64,000 nucleotides of DNA, taken from contig JAUIAV010000001.1 of the NCBI GenBank assembly GCA_030425195.1, forward strand, positions 248,001 through 312,000, read 5' to 3'. Origin of the DNA: Gammaproteobacteria bacterium. GTDB taxonomy: Bacteria > Pseudomonadota > Gammaproteobacteria > Pseudomonadales > Azotimanducaceae. Under the pieces are notes generated by a model. The model searched no databases. It had not been told where the DNA came from and saw only the letters and a program-made list of their open reading frames with translations. Below are positions 1 to 9,763 of the stretch, one piece after another; the first letter of the stretch is position 1, and each line of letters opens with the position of its first letter. A program made the position numbers and the translations under genes.

Positions 1-1304
1 CATCGCTAGACGATGGCGTCCTGACGCTGCTCGCCGTGGAGGGGAGACTTACCGCGATCAGGGTGAGTGACGACGGTCACTTCCGGCCGCGCTTCGTATC
101 CCGGTACCTGCAGGGATTCGGCGATCCGGAACCGGTCAACGTCTACGATCTGGAAGAACGTCTGCAGATTTTTCAGCAGCAGCCGCATGTCCAGGTGGTT
201 GACGCCGCGCTTCTGCCAGGTGAGAACCGCGGGGACTCGGTGCTCTGGGTGGATCCGGTGGAAACCGATCGGTGGGCATTCGGACTGGAAGCGTCCAATC
301 AGTTGAGCCCGGCCATCGGCAGCGTTCAGGGCGTGGCGAACGTTGAGACACTCAATCTCACCGGTAGAGCCGACGATCTCAGACTGGGGGCGAGGGGTGC
401 CGAGGGACTGCTGGAGTTCATGGGCGAATACGATTTTCCCATCGGCACCTCAGGCCGGAGACTGTCGGTCTACGCCTTCGGGGCGGACAGCGACATCGTC
501 CGCGGGCCCTACAGAGACCTGGATATCGGCGCGGACAGCTTCACCACCGGTGCACGCTTCAGGCAGCCGCTGCAGAGGTCCCTCCAGCAGCAGACCAATC
601 TTCTCGCCACGGCCGAGTGGCGCCGCAGCCGCACCTACCTGCTCGGTCAGGGATTCTCGTTCGTCGAAGGCCCGGAAGAAGGTGAGGCCACGATGGCTAT
701 CCTCCGGGGTGGGATTGAAACCCTGCGCCGGACCGCCCGGGACGTGATCTATGCCCGGGCGGAGCTCAGCGCCGGTCTGGATGCCCTCGGGGCCACCATA
801 AACTCCGGGGCCGATGTGCCGGATGGACGCTTCGTGAAACTCCGCGCCCAGGTGCAGTGGGCCCGCCGGCTTCCCTGGCTGGACAGTCAGGCCCTGTTCC
901 GGGTGGATGGTCAGCTGTCCGACGACCCGCTGTTCGGTCTCGAGCAGTACCCGATCGGCGGGCGCTGGACGGTGCGGGGATATCGCGAAAACACTCTCAT
1001 CAGAGACAACGCCATCCTCGCTTCCCTGGAGTGGCGGCTGCCGCTGCAGCAGACGGTTTCCGGCCGCCATCAGCTCGAGCTGCGCCCGTTCGTCGACTAC
1101 GCCTATTCGGGCAACGTCGACGGCGATGAGATCGGCCCGAAAACCCTGGCGAGCGCGGGCATCGGCATCTACTGGTCACCCGTGGAAACTCTCCAGCTCG
1201 AGGTCTACTGGGGAGAAGCGCTGAAGGATGTCCAGTATCCGGATGAGTACGACATTCAGGACGACGGCATTCATTTCCGGTTCAACTGGATGACCAGCCG
1301 ATGA
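1..1304 (+). CDS. TpsB-type outer-membrane transporter (ShlB/FhaC/HecB family), 5' partial
   Basis: Two-partner secretion pore that would export the TpsA protein encoded immediately downstream across the outer membrane. The reading frame is open to the left edge of the window: codons before the GTG at 36 read SLDDGVLTLLAVEGRL, typical of the first POTRA domain, so the start lies outside. About 435 residues are visible: the end of POTRA 1, POTRA 2 (roughly nt 110-235) and a beta-barrel rich in alternating hydrophobic strands. The Omp85/TpsB signature VRGYREN lies at nt 972-992, and the protein ends in an aromatic strand (FRFNWMTSR). The stop overlaps the next start in an ATGA, so the pair is translationally coupled. 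Family assignment is firm; the cargo is inferred from coupling. Confidence 0.93.
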   Translation, partial: SLDDGVLTLLAVEGRLTAIRVSDDGHFRPRFVSRYLQGFGDPEPVNVYDLEERLQIFQQQPHVQVVDAALLPGENRGDSVLWVDPVETDRWAFGLEASNQLSPAIGSVQGVANVETLNLTGRADDLRLGARGAEGLLEFMGEYDFPIGTSGRRLSVYAFGADSDIVRGPYRDLDIGADSFTTGARFRQPLQRSLQQQTNLLATAEWRRSRTYLLGQGFSFVEGPEEGEATMAILRGGIETLRRTARDVIYARAELSAGLDALGATINSGADVPDGRFVKLRAQVQWARRLPWLDSQALFRVDGQLSDDPLFGLEQYPIGGRWTVRGYRENTLIRDNAILASLEWRLPLQQTVSGRHQLELRPFVDYAYSGNVDGDEIGPKTLASAGIGIYWSPVETLQLEVYWGEALKDVQYPDEYDIQDDGIHFRFNWMTSR

Positions 1305-4300
1305 TCGCCGACACCCTGAAAGTCTGGTGTCTGACCACCCTGTGTGCCTCCACCTGCTGGGCACAGTCCAGCATCATCCGCGATGGCTCGGTCGGGCCAG
1401 GTACCGGCGTGCAGCCCATCGATACGGGCGGCGTGATTGAGATCGATGAATCCATGGGCAGCCGTCCAGGCGGTGGACAGAACCTGCTGCACAGCTTCAG
1501 TGAGTTCAGCATCGGCAGCGGTGACACTGCCCTGTTCACCGCCGATCCCGGCCTCATCACCGCGAGAATCATCTCCCGGGTAACCGGCGGGGCCGTCTCA
1601 GAGCTTTCGGGGACCCTGGCGTCTGATGTGAACGGCGCCGATCTCTATCTGCTCAATCCAAACGGCGTCATTCTCGGCCCGGAAGGCGCGATCGACACTC
1701 AGGGCTCCGTTTATCTGAGTACTGCCTCTTCGCTCTCCATGCTGCCGGACGACCCGGAGGGGCTGCTGACTTTCACCGGCGACGTGCGTCTGGCCGTCGC
1801 AGAACCCATCGCGTTCGGTTTTTTCGACGCTCCCGCAAGCCTGGTGATCGATGGCACCAGCATCGACCTTGCGGGTACCCGCTCGCTGTCCCTGTCTGCC
1901 GGCGATCTCAACGCCACCGGCGCCACGGTCACGACGGGTGGCAGCGTCGAGCTGGCCGCGGTACAGAACGGCACGCTGACACCCTTCCAGGACGCCCTGC
2001 CGGCCGGGTCGGGAAGCGTCGTACTGCGCGATACCGAAATCAGCACGAGTACCCAGGGCCAGCGGAATGCCGGCGACGTGCGCCTGCGCAGTGGCGGCTC
2101 GATCACGATGGAGGGCGGGACGATGTCGTCCTTCACCCTCGGCGATGGTGACGCGGGCGACGTTCTGCTGTCTGCAACCGTCATCGATCTCGAAAACGGT
2201 GCCTTCATCTCCAGTGCCAGCGGTCCTGCAGACATCGGGGGCGGTGGTGGCGGTTCGGGATCCGGCGGAGGTTCGGGAGGCGGGTCCGGTTCCGGCGGCG
2301 GCGGTTCCGGAGGTGGCGGCTCTGGATCCGGAGGTGGTGGATCCGGCGGTGGCAATTCGGGAGGGGCAGGCGAACCCGCCGGTGCCGGCGGCGATGTCAC
2401 CCTGATCGCCGCCGAGCGCATCACCGCCCGGCAGAACGTCAACCTCGGCGCCAACAGCAACGCCGCGGGCGACGCCGGTACCCTCCACCTGCAGGCTCCG
2501 GTGGTGGAGCTGCTGAACGGGTCCCGCATCGCCAGCGCCGCCGCGTCCTCGGGGAACGCGGGACGCATCGAGATCGAGGCCAGCGACCGGGTCGAACTCT
2601 CCGGCACCAACAGCCCCGGCGATCCGGAACGGGATCGCGGCACGAGAATCACCGCAAGCTCCGCTTTCACCGCCTCCGGCGACGCAGGCAGTATCGACAT
2701 CCGCACGGGCACGCTGATTCTGGACGATGGCGCCCGGATCTCGTCGAGCACCTCGGGCATCGGCGATGGCGGATTCATCCACATCCAGGCGACGGATTCC
2801 GTTCAGCTCAGCGGTCGTCGCGGGGACGGGAGTCCGTCTTCGATCCGTGCGGCAACCGAGGTGGAAGAGGAGGAGATATCCGGCAACCTCGGCAACCGCA
2901 CCGGCAGAGCCGGCGAGATCGTGGTCGAGACACCGCTGCTGACCATGGCGGACGACACCGAAATCCGGAGCACGACCGCACTACCCGGAGTCGGCGGACG
3001 CATCCTGATCGATGCCGCGGAACTCCAACTCGACAACGCGCTCATCAAAGCCGGCAGCGTGGGCGAAGGATCTGGAGATGCCGGTGACGTACTGATCGGG
3101 GTCCGGGATTCCGGCGAGGCCGTCCGCTACCCGATGACCAGCATGCTGCTCGAGTCCAGCTCGGTGGAAACATCGGCCACGGACGCCGGTGGTGGCGATA
3201 TTACCGTCAGAGGAATCGGCTCACTAAGGCTCAGCGACAGCGGCATCGACGCCAGCGACACGGCCAGCGACGGCGGCAACGTGGATATTCAGTCCAGCCG
3301 CGACATCCTGGTGCTCAACGGAAGCCGTCTGCTGGCGCGAGCGGCCATACCCGGCGGCGACGGCGGCGTCATCACCATCACCACCGACGCCTATGTGCAG
3401 TCGCCCGACAGCATCGTCATCGCCGAGAACGAGGTGATCGTGAATTCGCCCGAAACCAATCTGGAAGCGGCGGTAACCGAGCTGCCCGAGGATTTCGAGG
3501 ACTCCACGAGTCTGTTCACCCCCATGTGCTCCGCCCGATCCGGTACGGATCAGACGGGCAGCTTCGTGGTGGACGAGCATCCACGGCTTCCCGTAGTGCC
3601 CTCCGAATCCATCCTGACCGGGCTCGGCGTTCTCGACCCCGATTCCGCGATCGCCTTCGACGCCCTCTGGCGCGGTGACTTCGAGAAGGCTCTGAATCTG
3701 ACGGACACCGTGACTCCGAGTGCCGGCCGGAGCGTGATTCGCGCCGTTGCCTTCGCGGCCCGGAACCAGTCTGTCGAAAGTGCGCGTGAGTTTCAGGCGG
3801 CGCGCAACCTGGCGGCCGATCCGGTCGAGATCGCGCTGGTCGAGCTCAATCGCGCCAACGCCGCCATTCTCGCAGGGGATACCGTGACCGCAGCCGAAAC
3901 GCTGGCCGCAGTTCCAGCCCGCTCGAGCCGCGAGATCCAGCTGTATCACGCTCTGTTGAGCGCGCGTGCAGGCGTGCCGGAGACAGCAGACTGGATCCGA
4001 AAGGCCCGAGCCGCGCTGTCCGTGCCATCCGTCGAGCAGGTTCGGGCAGCACTGCATCTGAGCCGGACGTCGCTCGACTTCATCCGCACCCGCGGCAGCG
4101 ACGGGCTCCTGACAGACACGGTTTCACTGCTCCGGCAGGCACAGCGCCACGCAGCGGACAACCGGGAATCCCGCCTCCTCGCGCTGTCTTTCGCCATGCT
4201 GGCAGAGTCCTACGCGCTGGATGGACAACCGGATCAGGCGCTGCGGCTGATCCGGACAGCCATCGAAGCGGATCCGGAAGCCGCGGACCTGCATTTCCGG

Positions 4301-5602
4301 TGGTACGGCTACGAAGGCCATCTGCTCACGGCCATGGGCGAGACCGATGCCGCCACCTCCGCATTCACGAAAGCAGTCGAGGCTTTCGAGCTGACACGGC
4401 CGATCGCCCGGGCCCGTTACGGCAGCCGGCGGGTCGATTTCCGATCCGTCTACACCGACCTGGTCGAGAGCCTGCTGGTCGGATCCACGACCCGGCCCGA
4501 GCTGCTCGCCGACGCAAGGCTGACCATCGAACGGTTCAAACATTCCGAGCTCGAAAACTACTTCAACGACGAATGCTTCGCCGCCCTCGACGCCGATGCG
4601 GTAGCGCTGGACGATGTGGACGAAAGGACGGCCATCGTCTATCCCATCGTGCTGCAGGACCGGCTCGAACTGCTCGTGAGCGTCAACCGGATGCTCGAGC
4701 GCTTTACCGTGCCGGTGCCGGAGGCAGAGATCAACGCGCTCGCCACCTCGCTGCGCAGGCACCTGGAAAACCGGACCACCAACGAGTATCTGCCTGTTGC
4801 CCAGGCGCTGCATGCGCTGGTCGTCGAGCCCTATCTCGAACGCCTGACCGCTGCCGGGGTCTCCACGATCGTCTTCGTCCCGGACGGGCTGCTCACGACG
4901 ATACCCATGGCGGCGCTGCACGACGGCCAGCGCTTTCTGGCCGACCGGTTCGCCGTGGCCGTCACGCCCGGTTTGAGCCTGATCGCGCCGGCCCCGCTCG
5001 GAGGCCGTAACGACAGTGCCCTGCTCGTCGGAATCAGCAATCCGGTCGGCGCGTTCGACAATCTGCCGCACGTTCCCGAGGAGCTTGCCGGCATTCACAA
5101 CCTGGTCGGCGGTGAAGTCCTGCTGGACGAAGCGTTCGGCGGTCAGGACTTCCGCGACCACTTCGTCGAGCAGCAGCCGGCCATCGTCCACGTGGCATCG
5201 CATGCAGTGTTTCAGGAGGCTGCCGCCAGCTATCTGGTCACCCATGACGAACCGTTCACGATCGACGAACTGCACACGCTGGTGGCACAGTCGCGGTTCC
5301 GGGAACCACTCGAACTGCTGACCCTGAGCGCCTGCGAAACCGCCGCCGGGGATGCGCAGGCGGCCCTGGGGCTATCGGGTTCGGCGATCCGCGCGGGTGC
5401 ACGAAGTGCGCTGGGGACACTGTGGACGGTCTACGACGAATCGAGCGGCATCCTGATCGTGGACTTCTACGAGCAGCTGACCGGGTCGGGCCTGTCCAAG
5501 GCGGAGGCGCTGCAGGCGGCACAGAAGCGCCTGCGGACGGACGACCGGTTCAGCCATCCGTTCTACTGGGCACCGTACCTGCTGATCAGCAACTGGCTGT
5601 GA
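1301..5602 (+). CDS. TpsA-type exoprotein with C-terminal CHAT (caspase-like) protease domain
   Basis: 1433-residue secreted protein. Residues 1-21 are a signal peptide. About 22-300 is the haemagglutination-activity/TPS domain with the NPNG motif at 119-122, recognised by the upstream TpsB pore. It continues as a right-handed beta-helix-like region to about residue 740, interrupted by a Gly/Ser linker at about 313-365. Residues about 770-1150 look like helical TPR-type repeats. The C-terminus is a CHAT domain with catalytic-type His1301 (in VASHAVF) and Cys1345 (in LSACETA), followed by the usual GLSGSAIRAGARSALGTLW stretch. The usual His-Gly is His-Ala here. Fusion of a TPS domain to a CHAT protease implies a surface-exposed or released cysteine protease. 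It overlaps tpsB by 4 nt. Substrate unknown. Confidence 0.92.
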   Translation: MIADTLKVWCLTTLCASTCWAQSSIIRDGSVGPGTGVQPIDTGGVIEIDESMGSRPGGGQNLLHSFSEFSIGSGDTALFTADPGLITARIISRVTGGAVSELSGTLASDVNGADLYLLNPNGVILGPEGAIDTQGSVYLSTASSLSMLPDDPEGLLTFTGDVRLAVAEPIAFGFFDAPASLVIDGTSIDLAGTRSLSLSAGDLNATGATVTTGGSVELAAVQNGTLTPFQDALPAGSGSVVLRDTEISTSTQGQRNAGDVRLRSGGSITMEGGTMSSFTLGDGDAGDVLLSATVIDLENGAFISSASGPADIGGGGGGSGSGGGSGGGSGSGGGGSGGGGSGSGGGGSGGGNSGGAGEPAGAGGDVTLIAAERITARQNVNLGANSNAAGDAGTLHLQAPVVELLNGSRIASAAASSGNAGRIEIEASDRVELSGTNSPGDPERDRGTRITASSAFTASGDAGSIDIRTGTLILDDGARISSSTSGIGDGGFIHIQATDSVQLSGRRGDGSPSSIRAATEVEEEEISGNLGNRTGRAGEIVVETPLLTMADDTEIRSTTALPGVGGRILIDAAELQLDNALIKAGSVGEGSGDAGDVLIGVRDSGEAVRYPMTSMLLESSSVETSATDAGGGDITVRGIGSLRLSDSGIDASDTASDGGNVDIQSSRDILVLNGSRLLARAAIPGGDGGVITITTDAYVQSPDSIVIAENEVIVNSPETNLEAAVTELPEDFEDSTSLFTPMCSARSGTDQTGSFVVDEHPRLPVVPSESILTGLGVLDPDSAIAFDALWRGDFEKALNLTDTVTPSAGRSVIRAVAFAARNQSVESAREFQAARNLAADPVEIALVELNRANAAILAGDTVTAAETLAAVPARSSREIQLYHALLSARAGVPETADWIRKARAALSVPSVEQVRAALHLSRTSLDFIRTRGSDGLLTDTVSLLRQAQRHAADNRESRLLALSFAMLAESYALDGQPDQALRLIRTAIEADPEAADLHFRWYGYEGHLLTAMGETDAATSAFTKAVEAFELTRPIARARYGSRRVDFRSVYTDLVESLLVGSTTRPELLADARLTIERFKHSELENYFNDECFAALDADAVALDDVDERTAIVYPIVLQDRLELLVSVNRMLERFTVPVPEAEINALATSLRRHLENRTTNEYLPVAQALHALVVEPYLERLTAAGVSTIVFVPDGLLTTIPMAALHDGQRFLADRFAVAVTPGLSLIAPAPLGGRNDSALLVGISNPVGAFDNLPHVPEELAGIHNLVGGEVLLDEAFGGQDFRDHFVEQQPAIVHVASHAVFQEAAASYLVTHDEPFTIDELHTLVAQSRFREPLELLTLSACETAAGDAQAALGLSGSAIRAGARSALGTLWTVYDESSGILIVDFYEQLTGSGLSKAEALQAAQKRLRTDDRFSHPFYWAPYLLISNWL
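2236..2393 (+). repeat. Gly/Ser low-complexity coding repeat in the TpsA-CHAT gene
   Basis: A run of GGN and TCN/AGC codons encodes about 50 residues of almost pure Gly and Ser (GGGGSGGGGSGSGGGGS-like units) ending in GAGEPAGAGG. It interrupts the beta-helix-like part of the exoprotein without breaking frame. It behaves as a flexible linker and is a likely site of slippage length variation. Confidence 0.85.
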
Positions 5603-5606
5603 CCGC

Positions 5607-6368
5607 TCAGCTTCCGTTCAGAACCCAGTGCGCAACGTTCGTCAGCGCCACCTGTTCGAGCAGGACCGCTTTCGCGTCACAGGACTGATCCGAGCAACCG
5701 TCCAGGGCGGCGATCGCATCGTAGAAAAACCCATCTGCCGCCAGCGCCGGCGCTTCCGTTTCCTGGACCGCAGTCGGAACATATTCGACCGTCGCCACGC
5801 CCACCATGTCTCTCGAACGCCGGTCCGGATCCCGTACGATCGCCACCGACCACTGATAGGTCTCGCCCGGCTCGAGCGCCACGCCTTCGGCGTTCAGATC
5901 GAGCGCATGGATACCGGGTTCCAGGGTCAGCGTCCTGCGCACCCTGAAATCCGGCTCGATGGCGCCTCGCCGGGTCACCACGAACTCGACCTCACCGTTC
6001 ACACCACGGGATACCCACCAGAAGAGCTTCGGAGAGGCCTGAGCCGTGATCCCCGTGTGCTCCGGCGCGAGCAGCGCCAGTTCCAGCCCGGCGCCCTGGG
6101 AACGGGTGCCACCCCCTACTCTGGTTTTCGGCGCACCGAGGCGGGGCGGTACGTACGTGGGCTGAACTGCCGCGACCGCCATATCGCCCTGGTCCAGTTC
6201 ATCGATCATCGCGACTTCCGCGCCTGCTGCCGGGGTTTCCACAAACTGCCCGGCTGGCCCGCTTTTCTGAATGTTTGCAGGCTGTTCCGGCGGTTTTTCG
6301 CCGAACACCGCCATCCCGGTGCCGACAGCCAGCAACCCGACAAGCAACCGTACTATGTTCTTGAACAT
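5607..6368 (-). CDS. DUF928-like exported protein
   Basis: 253 residues from ATG 6368, chosen because GGAGG sits 7 nt upstream; a longer reading frame upstream overlaps the cyclase gene and lacks such a site. Residues 1-23 form a signal peptide. The mature protein is a predicted beta-sandwich with the features I associate with DUF928: GAPKTRVGGGTRS, a hydrophobic FWWVSR strand, and a GETYQWSVAIV strand followed by a short helical tail with two Cys. Function is unknown. From memory, DUF928 genes often sit beside CHAT, CHASE2 and TPS genes in cyanobacteria and proteobacteria, exactly the context here. It lies 35 nt downstream of the CHASE2-cyclase and is probably co-transcribed with it. It converges on the TpsA-CHAT gene with a 4-nt gap. 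Confidence 0.8.
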   Translation of the reverse strand: MFKNIVRLLVGLLAVGTGMAVFGEKPPEQPANIQKSGPAGQFVETPAAGAEVAMIDELDQGDMAVAAVQPTYVPPRLGAPKTRVGGGTRSQGAGLELALLAPEHTGITAQASPKLFWWVSRGVNGEVEFVVTRRGAIEPDFRVRRTLTLEPGIHALDLNAEGVALEPGETYQWSVAIVRDPDRRSRDMVGVATVEYVPTAVQETEAPALAADGFFYDAIAALDGCSDQSCDAKAVLLEQVALTNVAHWVLNGS

Positions 6369-6403
6369 TCCGGCCTCCTTCCTTGAGCGTCGGTATGAGG
6401 ATC

Positions 6404-8296
6404 TCAGATTTCCAGCACCTGTACTGTCACCGGATTGACACGGCCTTTCAAGTTGATGGCTCCGCAGGAACGCCAGTCGAGGCCGCTGCCTGCTCTGCGG
6501 AGCGTTTCGTCGCTGACGGCAATCACGCTGCCCTCGACCTGCTCGCGGATGCAGTATTCCTTGGCAAAGGTCTCGAGGCGCGCCGCGACGTTCACCGTAT
6601 CGCCTACGGACGTGTACTTGGATCGGACCCGGCTGCCGACGGTGGCGGCGACCAGACTGCCGGTATGAATGCCGAAGCGCAGCCGATGCTGCTGGCCCTG
6701 CACCGCGTCCAGGCCTGCGAGGCGACCGACCAGGGTGACCGCGCACTCCACCGCGTTCGCCGCATCCGCATTGAACTCCGCCTCACTGGTTCGACGGATC
6801 GGCACTCCGAAGTTCGCTTTGATGCCGTCACCGAAGTAGTCGTCCACCATGCCGCCGTATTCGACGATCACCTCCGTGGCCAGCGCCATGAACGGATTGA
6901 GCCATGCCAGCAGGGTCTCCGGCGGTGACGACTCCGTCATGCGTGTGAAGCCCTGGAGATCGACGAACATCACCGTTGCCGTCAGCTCCTGGGGTTTCAA
7001 CGTCCCTTCGGAAAGCAGCTCCTCACGTCGCTGCCAGATCTCATCCACCACCATGGGCGAGACCTGCAGACTCAGAATGCGTTCCAGCTCGCGCCGTTCC
7101 CTGCGGGCGACCTGGACCAGGAAGGCAGTCACCAGCGCCGCGCTCACCGTCCAGCCCAACGCCATCGGGAACACGGGCAGCCAGAAGTCGGCCTGGAACA
7201 GCAGAACACCGGCACCGCTGATACCGATGGCGCCGAGCGCAACGATCAGGCTCAGCCGGGTGGCCGATCCTGCCAGCAGACCGGTCACCCCACCTGCCAG
7301 ACAGCTCAGCGTGAGCAGGAGCATCTCCATGACGGCTGGAGACGCCATCATGGGCTTCGCCGTCCCCTCACTCGAACGGACCAGCTGATCCACCAGCAGT
7401 GCATGTACCGCGATACCGGGAACCTGGGGATCCTCCACCCACGGCCAGCGGCTGGTGGGCGTAACGAAGCTGTCTTTCACGCTTTCCGCGTTCACGCCCA
7501 GAATGACGATCCGATCCTCGAGCAGCGCCGGTGGGATCTTAGCGTTGAGGAGGTCGTGCAGAGTGAAAGTCGGAAAGGACGCGGGTATCCGACGGTTATC
7601 CATCAGGTACTGGTAGCCGGCGTTGTCGAGTGCCGCATAACCCCCGAAACGGGAAGGAATCGGCCGGAAGACCGTCGGTCCGAGCATGAAGTGCTCAGGA
7701 CTGTCCGGGTCAGCGGCAATTCCGATGCCTTCTCCCGCCAGCCAGGCCAAGGCGAGCTTCAGCGAGAAGGACCAGAACACCGAACTGCCGTCATCGAGCA
7801 AAGCCAGCCCCCGGCGGATGACCCCATCGTCGTCGAGCACCATGTCGCTGAACCCCACCCGACCCGAATCGGCAAGGACCGGTGAAGGTGCCACACCTTC
7901 GGAGCCTGCCGCCCGGACCTTGAAGATCCCAATCAGCTGCTCGTTTGCCTTCATATGCCGGGTCAGCTCGTCCGTCCCCGGAGGTACGGCCACATCGCGA
8001 TAGATGTCGAGCCCGACCGCTCGGGGAGCATGCTGCTGGATACGTTCCAGCGCTTCCAGGAGCTGCGCGTCCGACAATGGCCAGCGACCCGCATTCTGCA
8101 CGTCCCGTTCGGTGATCTCGATCAGCGTCACCACCGGCGGCTCGAGGCTGGGTCGCCGCAGCACGAGACCGATATCGTAGCCGGTGAGCTCCAGAGGCTG
8201 CAGCAGAGAGATGCCGCGCATGGCGATGAGGATCGCAGCCGCAAGCAGGCTGATGGCGACAGCGGAAATCAGCAGCGTCGGACGATCCTGCTTCAT
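6404..8296 (-). CDS. CHASE2-domain adenylate/guanylate cyclase
   Basis: 630-residue membrane class III nucleotide cyclase. TM helix at about 8-27, periplasmic CHASE2 sensor at about 30-305, then three TM helices (about 322-345, 348-368, 374-396) and a cytoplasmic cyclase domain at about 435-600. Metal ligands are Asp446 (FVDLQGFT) and Asp490 (YFGDGIKANFG). Transition-state residues are Asn569 and Arg573 in GDTVNVAARLE, and Thr562 sits at the second base-specificity site. The usual Lys four residues before the second metal Asp is Asp486, so nucleotide specificity is uncertain. It makes a cyclic nucleotide in response to an envelope signal and likely regulates the neighbouring secretion module. 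Upstream of DUF928 on the same strand. Confidence 0.9.
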   Translation of the reverse strand: MKQDRPTLLISAVAISLLAAAILIAMRGISLLQPLELTGYDIGLVLRRPSLEPPVVTLIEITERDVQNAGRWPLSDAQLLEALERIQQHAPRAVGLDIYRDVAVPPGTDELTRHMKANEQLIGIFKVRAAGSEGVAPSPVLADSGRVGFSDMVLDDDGVIRRGLALLDDGSSVFWSFSLKLALAWLAGEGIGIAADPDSPEHFMLGPTVFRPIPSRFGGYAALDNAGYQYLMDNRRIPASFPTFTLHDLLNAKIPPALLEDRIVILGVNAESVKDSFVTPTSRWPWVEDPQVPGIAVHALLVDQLVRSSEGTAKPMMASPAVMEMLLLTLSCLAGGVTGLLAGSATRLSLIVALGAIGISGAGVLLFQADFWLPVFPMALGWTVSAALVTAFLVQVARRERRELERILSLQVSPMVVDEIWQRREELLSEGTLKPQELTATVMFVDLQGFTRMTESSPPETLLAWLNPFMALATEVIVEYGGMVDDYFGDGIKANFGVPIRRTSEAEFNADAANAVECAVTLVGRLAGLDAVQGQQHRLRFGIHTGSLVAATVGSRVRSKYTSVGDTVNVAARLETFAKEYCIREQVEGSVIAVSDETLRRAGSGLDWRSCGAINLKGRVNPVTVQVLEI

Positions 8297-8311
8297 GCCA
8301 TGTGCATTCGT

Positions 8312-9622
8312 CTACTCACCCGAGAGGCGTGAAAACCAGTCCCTGCCCAGGTGCCCTGCCCGCACCGCCGCGCGTTCCGCGGCCTTCTCCTTCGCCAGGT
8401 CGAAAGCACCAGAGCGACACAGAGCCACCAGCCAGGTATTGAAAATGGCATCGCGCTGGGCATTGCTTCCGCCGATGGCCGGCACGCTGTTCAGCTCTTC
8501 GGCGAGCAGCCCGGCAGCCGCATCGTAATCTGCCCGCGAGAACTTCTCGAGCGCCGTGCACAGGTTGGCGCTGATCCGGAACGGCAGACCCTCAGCCCGC
8601 ACCCCCTGCTCGCGCACCGCTGCAGCGAACTGTGCGGCCCGATCCGGATTCTGTTGCGTCAGAACGAGCATGGTGTGCCAGTTGACGAACGGGATCCCCG
8701 GATCGGAAAAGTGGCGGGCCGCGAAAGTTTCGATTTCCGCCTGCTGGGCCGGGCTCAGAGACTGTCCGTAAAGCCGACTGCGCCAGGAGAAGGCCGCGCA
8801 ATCTATGTGGGTAAACAGGGGTAGAGCCTGTGACGCGCCTGGACGGATGTACCGATCGAACAGATCGTGTGCGGTCGGGAAGTCACCGTCCTGCAGGTAA
8901 AAGAGCGCCAGGTGCCAGGCAACGTGACAGTGCAGCGGTTCGTGGGCACCGTAGCCCGGCATCCAGCCCTCGAGAAATGCCTGGCCCCCTCGCAGATCAC
9001 CGGTCTCATAGTACCCGTGTGCGCGTCCATGAGCGGTGTTGGCACTGTCAGGCCGGACCTCGAGCGACCACTCCAGGAGCGGAATACCTCGCGCGGCCTG
9101 ACCGGCTTCCACGCGGGACCAGCCGAGCCAGGACTGCATCCACCAGTCCTCCGGCCAGGACGGAACCAGACTCTCGAGGAACGCCAGCTGCTGATCATGC
9201 TGATCAGCGAAACCGCCGAAGCCGATCAACCCGTACACACCCAGAGCAAAGGAAAGCGGCAATGCATCCCGGGGATAGGAGGCCGCGTGCTCCCGAACCA
9301 TTTCCAGCGCGCCGTCCAGCTCGTTCCGGGTAACTCGAGCCACGAGCTCGGCATGCTGACGCTCCCGCTGACTGCAGGCTGCCGCCAACGCCATCGCCTT
9401 TTCAGCGGATTTCCGGGCGGCGCCGGGATCGCCCTCGATCAGAGACACCCGGGCAGCGACACAGTGCGCAAGCGCAAATTCCGGATCGCACGCGAGGGCT
9501 GATTCTATGGATTGCCGTGCCGCACTGCGCATACAGAAGAGATAGTCCAGCGCGTCACGATAGTGTGCGGCTGCCTCGGGGGAGTCGGTGGATAGCCGCT
9601 GTTCGAATCGATCAAGCTGCAT
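8312..9622 (-). CDS. TPR-repeat protein, TTC38-like
   Basis: 436 residues, no signal peptide or membrane segment, helical throughout with TPR-like units (for example DPEFALAHCVAARVSLIEGD and LPLSFALGVYGLIGFGG). The overall pattern, with a Trp/His-rich middle (EDWWMQSWLGWSRVEAG and HCHVAWHLALFYLQDGD), resembles the TTC38 family of cytoplasmic TPR proteins. These are common in proteobacteria but without an assigned reaction. It ends 15 nt before the cyclase start and is on the same strand, so the two may form one transcript. A scaffold role is inference. Confidence 0.75.
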   Translation of the reverse strand: MQLDRFEQRLSTDSPEAAAHYRDALDYLFCMRSAARQSIESALACDPEFALAHCVAARVSLIEGDPGAARKSAEKAMALAAACSQRERQHAELVARVTRNELDGALEMVREHAASYPRDALPLSFALGVYGLIGFGGFADQHDQQLAFLESLVPSWPEDWWMQSWLGWSRVEAGQAARGIPLLEWSLEVRPDSANTAHGRAHGYYETGDLRGGQAFLEGWMPGYGAHEPLHCHVAWHLALFYLQDGDFPTAHDLFDRYIRPGASQALPLFTHIDCAAFSWRSRLYGQSLSPAQQAEIETFAARHFSDPGIPFVNWHTMLVLTQQNPDRAAQFAAAVREQGVRAEGLPFRISANLCTALEKFSRADYDAAAGLLAEELNSVPAIGGSNAQRDAIFNTWLVALCRSGAFDLAKEKAAERAAVRAGHLGRDWFSRLSGE

Positions 9623-9763
9623 GGCGATCTATGCTAGCAGGACTGAAAGGTGCTGTTCTGATTGCTTGCTTCCCGATCGTGGTTGCGGGTGTGGCTCCAG
9701 TACGATTGCACGGATAGCCGCTTCTGATCGACACTTCACATACAACTGAGAAAGGAAACTCAA

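Noticed and set aside
2236-2393. Tandem repeat considered as CRISPR or intergenic repeat
   Set aside because: It is in-frame within a coding sequence and encodes a Gly/Ser linker; no direct-repeat/spacer structure.
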